Shown here: positions 15,967-23,177 of the stretch, piece by piece | Numbering within the stretch: the first letter of the stretch is position 1 | Layout: every line of letters starts with the position of its first letter | Source: JADGHX01 sp040255575 | GTDB lineage: Bacteria; Pseudomonadota; Gammaproteobacteria; Steroidobacterales; Steroidobacteraceae | Direction: 5' to 3' | Length of the DNA: 26,292 nt | NCBI GenBank assembly: GCA_040255575.1 | Contig: JBDZVF010000027.1 | Location: 1-26,292 of the forward strand | Made by a program: the position numbers and the translations under genes | The notes under the pieces: generated by a model | Databases searched by the model: none | What the model saw: only the letters and a program-made list of their open reading frames with translations | Told to the model about the DNA's origin: nothing

Positions 15967-16346
15967 CAGAACACCCTCTCGCGCGACCATTCCTTGCCGC
16001 TCGCGAACGTGACTTTCTGAAGATACATGTAGTGGGGCTCCTTCCGGTCCGGGTTGCCCATGACGGTGACCTTGTCGCCGGCCTTGAGATCGCCGACGGC
16101 CCAGCCGTTGCGCGTCATCACCACCTTGGCGACCGTGAAGATCTTGTAGTGCGTGACCTTCCCCTGCTTGTCGGTCACATCCATGTCGAAGTAGGAGTGC
16201 GGATTGGTGAAGGCGAAGTAGGTCACGGTGCCGGTGATCGTATGCGTCTTCGTCATGTCGAAGTTGGCGGTCGAGTGGTGCGCGGCGCCGGGAAACGAGG
16301 CGCCGAGCGCCACCAGGGCAACGCAGGCAAGTAGTACGGATCGCAT
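15966..16346 (-). CDS. DUF6152-type small exported protein
   Basis: A 126-residue periplasmic protein. Signal peptide MRSVLLACVALVALGASFPGAAHHS; the mature N-terminus begins with the His-His motif and NFDMTKTHTITGTVTYFAFTNPHSYFDMDV, then GWAVGDLKAGDKVTVMGNP, a small OB-like beta-barrel pattern. This matches DUF6152, a family of unknown function frequent in gene clusters with TonB receptors; the clustered histidines hint at metal binding. It is the third gene of the operon, 29 nt after the SDR gene and 1 nt overlapping the next. Confidence 0.8.
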   Translation of the reverse strand: MRSVLLACVALVALGASFPGAAHHSTANFDMTKTHTITGTVTYFAFTNPHSYFDMDVTDKQGKVTHYKIFTVAKVVMTRNGWAVGDLKAGDKVTVMGNPDRKEPHYMYLQKVTFASGKEWSRERVF

Positions 16347-16375
16347 TCAGCAGTCTCCTGGTTGAGTCGCCGCCA

Positions 16376-17206
16376 TCACCACGGCAGCTCTTCGTTCGTG
16401 TACTCGAGATAGCGCCCGGCGTTCTGCGGGGTCAGCTCGGCGATCTGCTGCATCAACGCCTTGGCGCTCTCTTCGGGTGTGAGCAAATCGGGCGGCGGCG
16501 GGCCGTTGTCGCGGCCGGCGCGCGCATCGGTGGCCACGATGCCGGGCGAGAGAATCCCGACCGAGATGCCCTTCGCGGCCACTTCGTTTTGCATCACCCG
16601 CATGCCCATGTTCAGCGCGGCCTTGCTCATGCGGTAGAAATAAGTGTCGGTCGCCCGTGCCGAAGTGGCGCCGGATTGGCGGGCGCGCTCGCCACTTCGC
16701 TGCACGAGGCCGATCGATCCCAGCATGCTGGTGATAGCCACGATCTTCTTCTGCCGGCTCGCTTCGAGATTGGGGAGAAAGACGCTGGCGAGGCGCATGG
16801 GCGCATAGGCGTTCACTCGCAGCACCTGCTGGAAATTCTCCGCGTCGAAGTTCGCGAGCGTTTCGCCCTGGTAGCTGCCGACGATACCGGCGTTGTTGAC
16901 GAGCACGTCGATCGGCTCGCCCCGGTATTTCGCGGCGAGCGCATCGATCGAGGCATTGTCCGCGACGTCCAGCTTCTCGATGAGAACCTTGGGGTATTGC
17001 TTGCGCAGCTCGTGCAACTGGGCGGCATCCGCCGGGTCGCGGCAGGTGGCAATCACCTTCCAGCCGGCGGCAGCCAGTGCCTGAACGAGCGCGAGCCCGA
17101 TGCCACGGTTCGAGCCGGTGACGAGCGCGACGGACTCCGTTGCGCCATGTGCGCCGAAGGGCAGGGCGAGCAGCGCAAGAAAGAGCGGGCGGAACGTGCG
17201 CGCCAT
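16376..17206 (-). CDS. Short-chain dehydrogenase/reductase with N-terminal export signal
   Basis: A 276-residue classical SDR. The cofactor loop TGSNRGIG is at 30-37, NNAG at 104-107, the catalytic Ser in ITSMLGS (about S160), and Y191-x-x-x-K195 in FYRMSKAAL. The sequence resembles C-factor/CsgA-like SDRs. Unusually, residues 1-21 (MARTFRPLFLALLALPFGAHG) form a convincing Sec signal peptide before the Rossmann fold, and all other genes of the operon also encode exported proteins. ATG 17206 lies 5 nt after the upstream stop. NAD(P)H is not normally available in the periplasm, so either the segment is a membrane anchor, the cofactor is bound tightly, or the fold is used differently. The substrate is unknown. 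Confidence 0.88.
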   Translation of the reverse strand: MARTFRPLFLALLALPFGAHGATESVALVTGSNRGIGLALVQALAAAGWKVIATCRDPADAAQLHELRKQYPKVLIEKLDVADNASIDALAAKYRGEPIDVLVNNAGIVGSYQGETLANFDAENFQQVLRVNAYAPMRLASVFLPNLEASRQKKIVAITSMLGSIGLVQRSGERARQSGATSARATDTYFYRMSKAALNMGMRVMQNEVAAKGISVGILSPGIVATDARAGRDNGPPPPDLLTPEESAKALMQQIAELTPQNAGRYLEYTNEELPW

Positions 17207-17211
17207 TGCGG

Positions 17212-17907
17212 TTACTTCTTCTTGTCTGGCAGGGAGCCCGGCTGCTTGGGTCGATCCGTCATCGGCTTGAGCGGCCGCATGTACGAGATGTCGCTGTGAT
17301 CGCGCTTGCCGAGGCAGCCGAGCTCGGGCGGACACATGTCGATCGGGGTGGTGCCTTCGAACAGCACGTCGGGAATGTACTCGCGGATCTTGATGCGCCA
17401 TTCGCCATTGCGCTTCTCGTACTGCTCGACGTAGCGCCCGCTGCCGATGGTGTTGGTGCCCGTCGTTTTCTCGCCCGAGAGCAGAAAATAGATCACGTAG
17501 CTTTCGACGTGCGCGATATTGCCCTGGATGTCCACCGTCTGGCCCGTGATGTGGTGCTGGTTCTGCACGTACTTGGCGGCATGCAGGGAGTTGCCCCACT
17601 TCGCGAACTCTTCGACCGAGATCGGCCGCCCATAGCTGATGGAGGCGTCGGGCCAGAATGCGCTCTTGATGAGCTCGACATCGTGCCGGTCAGCCCCGCG
17701 CGTATAGCGCTTGAGGCAATCGAGGATGGCCTGGCGATCGCGCACGTAGCCGAGCTCCTGCGTCAGGGTGGCCACTTGCGCCCGAAGCTCATCGATCTCC
17801 GCCTGTTCGGAAGAGGCGGCGGCGCATGCCGGACCGGATGCCGCGCCGAGCGCAAGGAACACGGCTGGCGCAGCCCATGCGCGGCCCAGGTGACGGAACA
17901 TGCCCAT
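17212..17907 (-). CDS. Exported SnoaL-like (NTF2-fold) protein
   Basis: A 231-residue first gene of the operon. Signal peptide WAAPAVFLALGAASGPACA, then a short heptad segment (EIDELRAQVATLTQELGYV) and a SnoaL_4-type domain: RQAILDCLKRYTRGADRHDVELIKSAFWPDASISYG, NQHHITGQTVDIQGNIAHVESYVIYFLL, GRYVEQYEKRNGEWRIKIREYIPD. The domain resembles dehydratases/isomerases such as BaiE; the conserved Tyr, Asp and His positions are present. The start MGMF at 17907 is backed by AGGGGGA. Upstream lies the divergent regulatory region with a composite hairpin and a LacI-type operator. A role as lyase or dehydratase on the imported aromatic or polycyclic substrate is inference. Confidence 0.87.
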   Translation of the reverse strand: MGMFRHLGRAWAAPAVFLALGAASGPACAAASSEQAEIDELRAQVATLTQELGYVRDRQAILDCLKRYTRGADRHDVELIKSAFWPDASISYGRPISVEEFAKWGNSLHAAKYVQNQHHITGQTVDIQGNIAHVESYVIYFLLSGEKTTGTNTIGSGRYVEQYEKRNGEWRIKIREYIPDVLFEGTTPIDMCPPELGCLGKRDHSDISYMRPLKPMTDRPKQPGSLPDKKK

Positions 17908-17926
17908 GATTCCCCCTTCTCGTGTT

Positions 17927-17965
17927 GCCGGATGTCTCGATAGTGGTACCCGAGACGGCTCCGGC
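17927..17965 (-). promoter_or_regulatory. Composite 6+6 bp stem-loop in the leader of the SnoaL operon
   Basis: GCCGGA (17927-17932) pairs with TCCGGC (17960-17965), and nested inside GTCTCG (17934-17939) pairs with CGAGAC (17951-17956). They are separated by a 1x3 internal loop and an 11-nt apical loop. It ends 19 nt upstream of the SnoaL start and just before its AGGGGGA ribosome site, so it may control mRNA stability or translation, or serve as a protein-binding dyad. Confidence 0.5.
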
Positions 17966-17994
17966 CGAATGCCTGCGGCGCGGTCAGCGTTCGG

Positions 17995-18008
17995 TGCAAG
18001 CGCTTGCA
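17995..18008. promoter_or_regulatory. LacI/GalR-type operator (perfect palindrome)
   Basis: TGCAAGCGCTTGCA is a perfect 14-nt palindrome with the central CG and AAGCGCTT core typical of LacI-family operators. It lies between the divergent SnoaL operon (88 nt from its ATG) and TonB receptor 2 (118 nt from its ATG). A LacI-family gene ends at 26185, on the other side of the receptor operon. Confidence 0.75.
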
Positions 18009-18033
18009 ATCTTGCGAGAGTCAGAACGATACT
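18004..18033 (+). promoter_or_regulatory. Possible promoter of the receptor 2 operon
   Basis: TTGCAA (18004-18009) and GATACT (18028-18033) are 18 nt apart, each 4 of 6 to the sigma-70 consensus. The -35 overlaps the LacI-type operator, as expected for repression. The match is weak and a different promoter is possible. Confidence 0.3.
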
Positions 18034-18125
18034 GCAAGCCGTTCGCGCCGCGAAGATCGCAGAGCGGCAGCCAAATACCGGGAAATACAGCACCCGGACC
18101 GTGTCAGGGCATGAGGGGGAACAGA

Positions 18126-20999
18126 ATGACAAGCGCTTGCATTGCATCGGCCAGGACGCGCCGGTCCGTTCGATTCGACGTAAGGGCGATCCTGGGAGCC
18201 GTTCTCGTCGGCACGACCGCGGCGTATGCGCAGAACGCGTCGCCGACCGATGCCTCGGGCACGGAAATCCAGGAGATCACGATTACCGGCTCGCGCATCC
18301 AGCGTGTCGAAGGGTTCGAGGCCCCAACGCCCGTCACGGTGCTGAGCGCTGCGGAAATGCAGAAGAGCGGCGACGTGAGTTTTGCCGCCGCGCTCAACCG
18401 CATCCCGTCGTTCCGCGCGCAGACTACCCCCACGACGAGCATCTTCGGCGCGGGCAACGCGGGCGCGAACGTGATGGACCTGCGCTTCCTCGGCGCCAAC
18501 CGCACGCTCGTGCTGGTGGACGGGCGGCGCTTCGTGCCGGCAACCCGCGATGGCACGTTCGACGCGGGTCTCGTGCCCAACGCACTCGTGCAGCGGGTGG
18601 AGGTCGTGACGGGCGGCGCTTCCGCGGCCTACGGGTCGGACGCGGTGGCGGGCGTCGTCAACATGATTCTCGACAAGGATTTCACGGGCTTCAGAAGCCA
18701 GATCCAGTACGGACGCACAGCCGAGAACGACGCACCGGAGACACAGGTCTCGTTCGCGGGCGGCATGGATCTCTTCGGCGGCCGAGGCCACATCGTCGGC
18801 AGCGTCGAGTATCTAGACAACGGCCGCGCGGGAGACTGCTTCTCGCGCAGCTGGTGCGCCCCGAACGGCAAGGCCACCACTTATCTCATCGGCAATCCCG
18901 GTGGTGCCGGTGCCGGCGGGTATCCGGCAACGGTGTTCGGGCAGGTCGTGACTTCAACGATGACGGACAATGGCGTCATCACCTCCGGCCCGCTGCGTGG
19001 CACGCAGTTCAATGCCGATGGAACGCTCTCCAGCACGCCTCTGCAGTATGGCGTCATCACGAGCCCCTTCTATTCGCTTGCCTCGGATAGCTCGGGCCAG
19101 ATCGTGGTACCGGAGAAGAACTGGTTCCACGTCGAGATCCCGCTGCGCGAGCAGTTCGAGCGATACACCGGGTACACCCACGCCAAGTTCGACTTTACCG
19201 ATACGTTGCAAGGCTTCGTCGAGGGCTCGTACGGCCGCGCCTCGGGCGGCAACTTCGTCACCGACCTGCGCAGCACCGGCAATCTCACGATTCGGCGGGA
19301 CAACGCCTATCTGCCGGCTGCACTCGGCGCGCAAATGGATCAGCTCGGGATCACGTCGTTCGGCTTCGGGCGAATCACCCAGCAGCCGACGGTAGGCGAG
19401 CTCGCCGACGTCACGCGCAAGACGTATCGAATTGCGACCGGATTGAACGGCAAGATCGGCAGTGGCTGGTCCTGGGATGCGTACTATCAGTACGGCCACA
19501 CCAACTTCAGGCTGGTGTCGCCCCACAACCCGATTCCGTCGAACTTCGTGCTTGCGATCGACGCTGTGCGCGACGGGAACGGCAACATCGTCTGCCGCAG
19601 CACCCTTGCCAATCCGACGAACGGGTGCAAACCCGCGAACCCGTTCGGCAACGGGCTCATGTCGGCGGAGAGCATCGACTACTTCACCGGCACGTCCGAC
19701 AACAGCACGGACCTCGAGCAGAATGTCGTGGCCGCCAACGTGCAGGGCAAACTCTTCGAGACCTGGGCCGGCCCCGTATCGCTCGCTGCCGGTCTCGAGT
19801 ACCGCGAGGACAAGATCAAGGGCGAGGCCGACCCGATCAGCACGGCCTCGCGCTTCTACACCGGCAACGTCACGCCCATCGGCGGCAGCGTCACGGTGAA
19901 GGAAGGCTATCTCGAAACCGCTGTTCCGCTGGCGGCCAATGCGTCGTTCGCCAAATCGCTCGAGCTCAACGCCGCGGTTCGTCGCACGAACTACAGCACC
20001 TCCGGGAGCGTCACCACGTGGAAGGGCGGCCTCGTGTGGGAGCCGATCGATCTGCTTCGCTTGCGTGCCACGCGCTCGCGCGACATCCGCGCCCCGAACA
20101 TGGTGGAGCTGTACGGCGCGCTCACGAGCGGCATCGCGCTAGTGCGCGACCCGGTGACGAACCAGGACATCAACTCGAACACGGTCGCGGGCGGCAACCC
20201 GAACCTCGTGCCGGAGATCGGCGATACCACCACCTTCGGCTTCGTTCTGCAGCCGCAGAACGACATCCTGGGTGGGCGGTTCCGCTTCTCGGTCGATCGC
20301 TTCGATATCACGCTCGATGAGGCCATTGGAACGCTCGGCGCTCAGACGATCGTGAACCGGTGCTTCGAGGGCGACCAGAGCTACTGTCAGTACATCACGC
20401 GAAACGCTGGCGGAACGATCACGGCGATCTACAACCTGTCGTTCAACCTGAACGAGCTGATCACGAAGGGCTTCGACATCGAGCTCGGCTATGAGCGTCC
20501 GGTGGGCGATGCTTCGCGCATCGGGCTGCGGGTGCTGGCCACTCGCGTCACTGAGCTCACGACGGTGTTCGTTGACGGCGCGCGGATCGATCGCGCAGGC
20601 CAGGATGGTCAGCCGACGCAGCAGCCGAGCGGCGTGCCGGACTGGCAGGTCGACACCACGCTCGACTTCACGCGCGGGCCGTTCAACACGTCATTGCGCG
20701 TTCACTGGTTCACGGATGGCACTTACGACAATTCGCTGATCGGGCCCCACCAGGCGGGGTACTCGATCACGCTGCCGAATAGCATCTCGAACAACCGTGT
20801 GCCGGGGCGCACGTATCTCGACTGGTCGGCGGGCTACAACTTCAAGGTACGCGAAGCGGACCTGCAGGTGTACGGGCTGATCAACAACCTGACGGATCAG
20901 GATCCACCGCCGGCGCCATCCTCCACGGGTGGCTATAACCCGACATTGTTCGATCCGCTGGGCCGCATGTATCGCGTGGGCGTTCGGATGAACTTCTGA
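18126..20999 (+). CDS. TonB-dependent outer-membrane receptor 2
   Basis: A 957-residue receptor. Signal peptide up to about residue 35 (AILGAVLVGTTAAYAQ), TonB-box-like EIQEITITGSRIQRV, then plug motifs PVTVLSAAEMQKSG, DLRFLGANRTLVLVDGRR, and VQRVEVVTGGASAAYGSDAVAGVVN. A long barrel follows with the GLVWEPIDLLRLRATRSRDIRAPNMVELY hallmark and a terminal Phe (VGVRMNF). The size and the 'GSRI ... NRTLVLVDGRR' plug are those of large receptors often used for plant- or polymer-derived organic substrates rather than siderophores. ATG 18126 is favoured by AGGGGGA upstream; an in-frame ATG at 18111 adds five residues. It is 16 nt upstream of the flavoprotein gene and thus probably the first gene of the oxidation operon. 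A LacI-like site overlaps codons 2-5. Confidence 0.95.
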   Translation: MTSACIASARTRRSVRFDVRAILGAVLVGTTAAYAQNASPTDASGTEIQEITITGSRIQRVEGFEAPTPVTVLSAAEMQKSGDVSFAAALNRIPSFRAQTTPTTSIFGAGNAGANVMDLRFLGANRTLVLVDGRRFVPATRDGTFDAGLVPNALVQRVEVVTGGASAAYGSDAVAGVVNMILDKDFTGFRSQIQYGRTAENDAPETQVSFAGGMDLFGGRGHIVGSVEYLDNGRAGDCFSRSWCAPNGKATTYLIGNPGGAGAGGYPATVFGQVVTSTMTDNGVITSGPLRGTQFNADGTLSSTPLQYGVITSPFYSLASDSSGQIVVPEKNWFHVEIPLREQFERYTGYTHAKFDFTDTLQGFVEGSYGRASGGNFVTDLRSTGNLTIRRDNAYLPAALGAQMDQLGITSFGFGRITQQPTVGELADVTRKTYRIATGLNGKIGSGWSWDAYYQYGHTNFRLVSPHNPIPSNFVLAIDAVRDGNGNIVCRSTLANPTNGCKPANPFGNGLMSAESIDYFTGTSDNSTDLEQNVVAANVQGKLFETWAGPVSLAAGLEYREDKIKGEADPISTASRFYTGNVTPIGGSVTVKEGYLETAVPLAANASFAKSLELNAAVRRTNYSTSGSVTTWKGGLVWEPIDLLRLRATRSRDIRAPNMVELYGALTSGIALVRDPVTNQDINSNTVAGGNPNLVPEIGDTTTFGFVLQPQNDILGGRFRFSVDRFDITLDEAIGTLGAQTIVNRCFEGDQSYCQYITRNAGGTITAIYNLSFNLNELITKGFDIELGYERPVGDASRIGLRVLATRVTELTTVFVDGARIDRAGQDGQPTQQPSGVPDWQVDTTLDFTRGPFNTSLRVHWFTDGTYDNSLIGPHQAGYSITLPNSISNNRVPGRTYLDWSAGYNFKVREADLQVYGLINNLTDQDPPPAPSSTGGYNPTLFDPLGRMYRVGVRMNF
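18130..18139. promoter_or_regulatory. Second LacI-type operator core inside the receptor 2 start region
   Basis: CAAGCGCTTG is a 10-nt palindrome identical to the core of the perfect operator at 17995-18008. Centre-to-centre distance is 133 nt, compatible with repression by DNA looping or road-block. It overlaps codons 2-5 of the receptor. Confidence 0.5.
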
Positions 21000-21015
21000 G
21001 CCGACCGGGCGCATC

Positions 21016-22572
21016 GTGAAGCTCATTCTGCCCACGGGGATATCTCAGCGCGCGTTCGGCGCGGCGCTCGCCGCGTTCGAACGCGTGCTCGGCAAGGAGC
21101 ATGTGCTCGCCACCGATGAGGATCGGGAGACTTATCTCGACCTCTACGCTCCCGGCAACGAAACCGCGCACGCTCCGAGTGCTGCCCTGGTGCCTTCGAG
21201 CACCGAGCAGATTCAGGAAGTCGTGCGAATTGCGAATCGGCATCGCATCCCGCTCTGGCCGATCTCACGGGGCAAGAACTACGGGTATGGCGGCTCCGCG
21301 CCGGCGATGGCGGGGACTGTGATGCTCGACCTCACGCGCATGAAGCGCATCCTGGAGGTCAATGCCGATCTCGGCTACTGCATCATCGAACCCGGAGTCG
21401 GTTTCTTCGATCTGCACGAACATCTCGCGAGCCACCGCATTCCGCTCTGGATGGGGATACCGGGCAACGCGTGGGGCAGTGTCATCGGCAACGCGCTGGA
21501 ACGCGGTTTCAGTGCGAGCCCCTACGGCGAGCACGCGGCCAGCCTCTGTGGTCTCGAGGTCGTGCTGCCGGACGGTGATCTCGTGCGCACGGCTTCCGGC
21601 GCGATGGCGAACAGTGCCACGTGGCCGCTGTTCAAGGCGGGGTTCGGGCCGGCGTGGGATCAGATGTTCGTGCAATCGAACTTCGGCATCGTAACGAAGG
21701 CGGGCTTCTGGCTGATGCCGGAGCCGGAAGCGACGCTGAGCATGCGCATGGGGCTGCCGGAGCCGGAAGATATCGGCTGGCTCACTGAAGTCCTCACGCC
21801 ATTGCGCTTGCGTGGAGTGATTCCTCACAACGTGGGCATCGCGAGCTACATGGGCTCGGCGACCACGACGAGCCAGCGGCGCGAGTGGTATGAGGGCGAA
21901 GGCGCTCTGCCCGACGACGTCGTCGCCGCGATCATGCGGAAGACGGGCGCGGGCTGGTGGAACCTCAACATCAAATTGCAGGGACTGCCGGAGGTCAACG
22001 AGGCGCATCGCGCGGTGATCGAAGAAGCCTTTGCCGCGCACACGGATCGCAAGTTCACGATCACGCGCTGGAAGCGTGGCGACACGGGGCCTGGCGGGGC
22101 ACCGACGCCGGGCGTGTTTCCGTTGCAGATCGTGAACTGGCATGGCGGGCGCGGGGGGCACATCGGGTTCTCGCCGATCTTGCCGGCGGATCGCAAGCTC
22201 GTGCTCGAGCAGCTGGCGCGAACGCGCCGGCGCTACAAGGAATACGGTGTGGATTTCTCCAGCACCTTCTATGTGTGTGGGCGTCATCTCATCAACGTGA
22301 ATCTCATGCTCTATGACCGGGACGACGTGGCGATGACCCGGCGTACGCGCGAGCTCTTTGCGGCGCTCGTGGATGACGCTGCGCGCGCGGGTTATGGGGA
22401 GTACCGCACGCACCTCACTTACATGGATCAGGTGGCGCAGTCGTTCGATTTCAATCGGCACGCGTTGTTGCGGCTCAACGAGAAGCTGAAGGATGCGATC
22501 GATCCGGCAGGGATCCTCGCGCCTGGCAAGTCGGGCATCTGGCCGAAGGCTTATCGGAAGGGGCGGGCGTGA
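21016..22572 (+). CDS. Flavoprotein of 4-cresol dehydrogenase / vanillyl-alcohol oxidase family
   Basis: A 518-residue FAD enzyme of full family length (PchF, VAO and eugenol hydroxylase are about 520-560). The PCMH FAD domain shows SRGKNYGYGGSAPAMAGTVMLDLTRM, IIEPGVGFFDLHEHL and GNAWGSVIGNALERGFSASPYGEH. The C-terminal cap has WHGGRGGHIGFSPILP, Y463-R464 in GEYRTHLTYMD (the active-site Tyr-Arg pair of this family binding the phenolate) and ILAPGKSGIWP. Such enzymes oxidise para-alkylphenols through a quinone methide. With the cytochrome c gene directly behind (GTGA overlap), the p-cresol-methylhydroxylase mode, with electrons to cytochrome, is more likely than the oxidase mode. The flavin-linking residue cannot be fixed without alignment. 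Start GTG 21016, 16 nt after receptor 2. No clear signal peptide is visible. Confidence 0.92.
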   Translation: MKLILPTGISQRAFGAALAAFERVLGKEHVLATDEDRETYLDLYAPGNETAHAPSAALVPSSTEQIQEVVRIANRHRIPLWPISRGKNYGYGGSAPAMAGTVMLDLTRMKRILEVNADLGYCIIEPGVGFFDLHEHLASHRIPLWMGIPGNAWGSVIGNALERGFSASPYGEHAASLCGLEVVLPDGDLVRTASGAMANSATWPLFKAGFGPAWDQMFVQSNFGIVTKAGFWLMPEPEATLSMRMGLPEPEDIGWLTEVLTPLRLRGVIPHNVGIASYMGSATTTSQRREWYEGEGALPDDVVAAIMRKTGAGWWNLNIKLQGLPEVNEAHRAVIEEAFAAHTDRKFTITRWKRGDTGPGGAPTPGVFPLQIVNWHGGRGGHIGFSPILPADRKLVLEQLARTRRRYKEYGVDFSSTFYVCGRHLINVNLMLYDRDDVAMTRRTRELFAALVDDAARAGYGEYRTHLTYMDQVAQSFDFNRHALLRLNEKLKDAIDPAGILAPGKSGIWPKAYRKGRA

Positions 22573-23042
22573 GCGCGGGGCGTGGGGTGGTGGGTAATGG
22601 CCCGCGCGCGCCATTGGTGGCACGGGCGACGGGCTTTGGACGTGTGAAGGCGAGCGCAGCGGTGAAGGCGAGCGCAGCGGCGAAGGCAAGCCCAGCGGCG
22701 ATGGCGAGCGCAGTGCTGATCGCGGGCGCTTTGCTTGTCGCGACGGCCGCGGGCGCGCAGACGGCGGACGCTGGGGTGGCTGCGGGGGCGGAGCTTTTTC
22801 GAGACCGGTGCGGGATGTGTCACCTGCAGGGCGGGACGGGAACATTCATGTTGGCGCGCAGGCTGGGCGCTGCCAATGCGCTGCTTGCGGAACGCACCAA
22901 CCTCGACGCGGCGTACGTGAAGCAGGTGGTTCGCAGTGGGATTGTGAGCATGCCGCGCATGACGCGAGCGGAGGTTTCCGACGCGGAGCTGCAAGCCATC
23001 GTGGATTACCTCACGCGCAAGCGCGATCCGGGCACGAGATAG
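22569..23042 (+). CDS. c-type cytochrome subunit
   Basis: A 157-residue protein if GTG 22569 is used (GTGA overlap with the flavoprotein). One haem site CGMCH lies at residues 81-85, with a likely axial Met in VSMPRM and an ending QAIVDYLTRKRDPGTR: a small class I cytochrome like PchC, which accepts electrons from the flavoprotein in the periplasm. ATG 22701 gives a clean signal peptide (MASAVLIAGALLVATAAGAQ) and a normal-sized product of 113 residues, so it may be the real start. The 44 residues before it contain an 18-nt tandem repeat (VKASAA, VKASAA, AKASPA, AMASAV) that would be an odd cytoplasmic extension. The last codons lie in the first unit of the 33-nt array. Confidence 0.88.
   Translation: MSAGRGVVGNGPRAPLVARATGFGRVKASAAVKASAAAKASPAAMASAVLIAGALLVATAAGAQTADAGVAAGAELFRDRCGMCHLQGGTGTFMLARRLGAANALLAERTNLDAAYVKQVVRSGIVSMPRMTRAEVSDAELQAIVDYLTRKRDPGTR
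22644..22715 (+). repeat. 18-nt tandem repeat, 4 units, at the cytochrome N-terminus
   Basis: Units begin at 22644, 22662, 22680 and 22698; the first two (GTGAAGGCGAGCGCAGCG) are identical and the others have a few substitutions. The period is six codons, so the frame is kept. The candidate start ATG 22701 arises in unit 4 where the others have AAG. Confidence 0.85.
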
Positions 23043-23177
23043 GTCATGGGCAAGGAAGATCCGGAGGCGAGAGGGATCATGCGCAAGGATGATCCGGGCG
23101 CGAGAGGGCCGATGCGCAAGGACGACCTGGGCGCGAGAGGCGCCACGCGCAAGGCATATCCGGAGGAATGGGTCATG
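23016..23177 (+). repeat. 33-nt tandem repeat (4 x 33 + 30 nt) multiplying a ribosome-site/start-codon module
   Basis: Units 23016-23048, 23049-23081, 23082-23114, 23115-23147 and 23148-23177 each run CGCAAG..GATCCGG..GCGAGAGG...ATG (ACG in unit 4; the last unit is one codon shorter). The period is 11 codons, so all ATGs are in the same frame. Unit 1 codes the end of the cytochrome (its TAG replaces GGG of unit 2). Unit 5 contains GGAGG and ATG 23175 of the next gene. Confidence 0.9.

Noticed and set aside
21265..22845. A long minus-strand open frame opposite the flavoprotein gene
   Set aside because: It is Arg/Pro-rich and repetitive where the plus-strand tandem repeats lie, and opposite a clear enzyme gene.
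23046..23174. ATG 23046 as the definite start of the exported hypothetical protein
   Set aside because: The 43 added residues are encoded only by the 33-nt repeats, and the export signal with GGAGG begins at 23175; it is kept only as an alternative.
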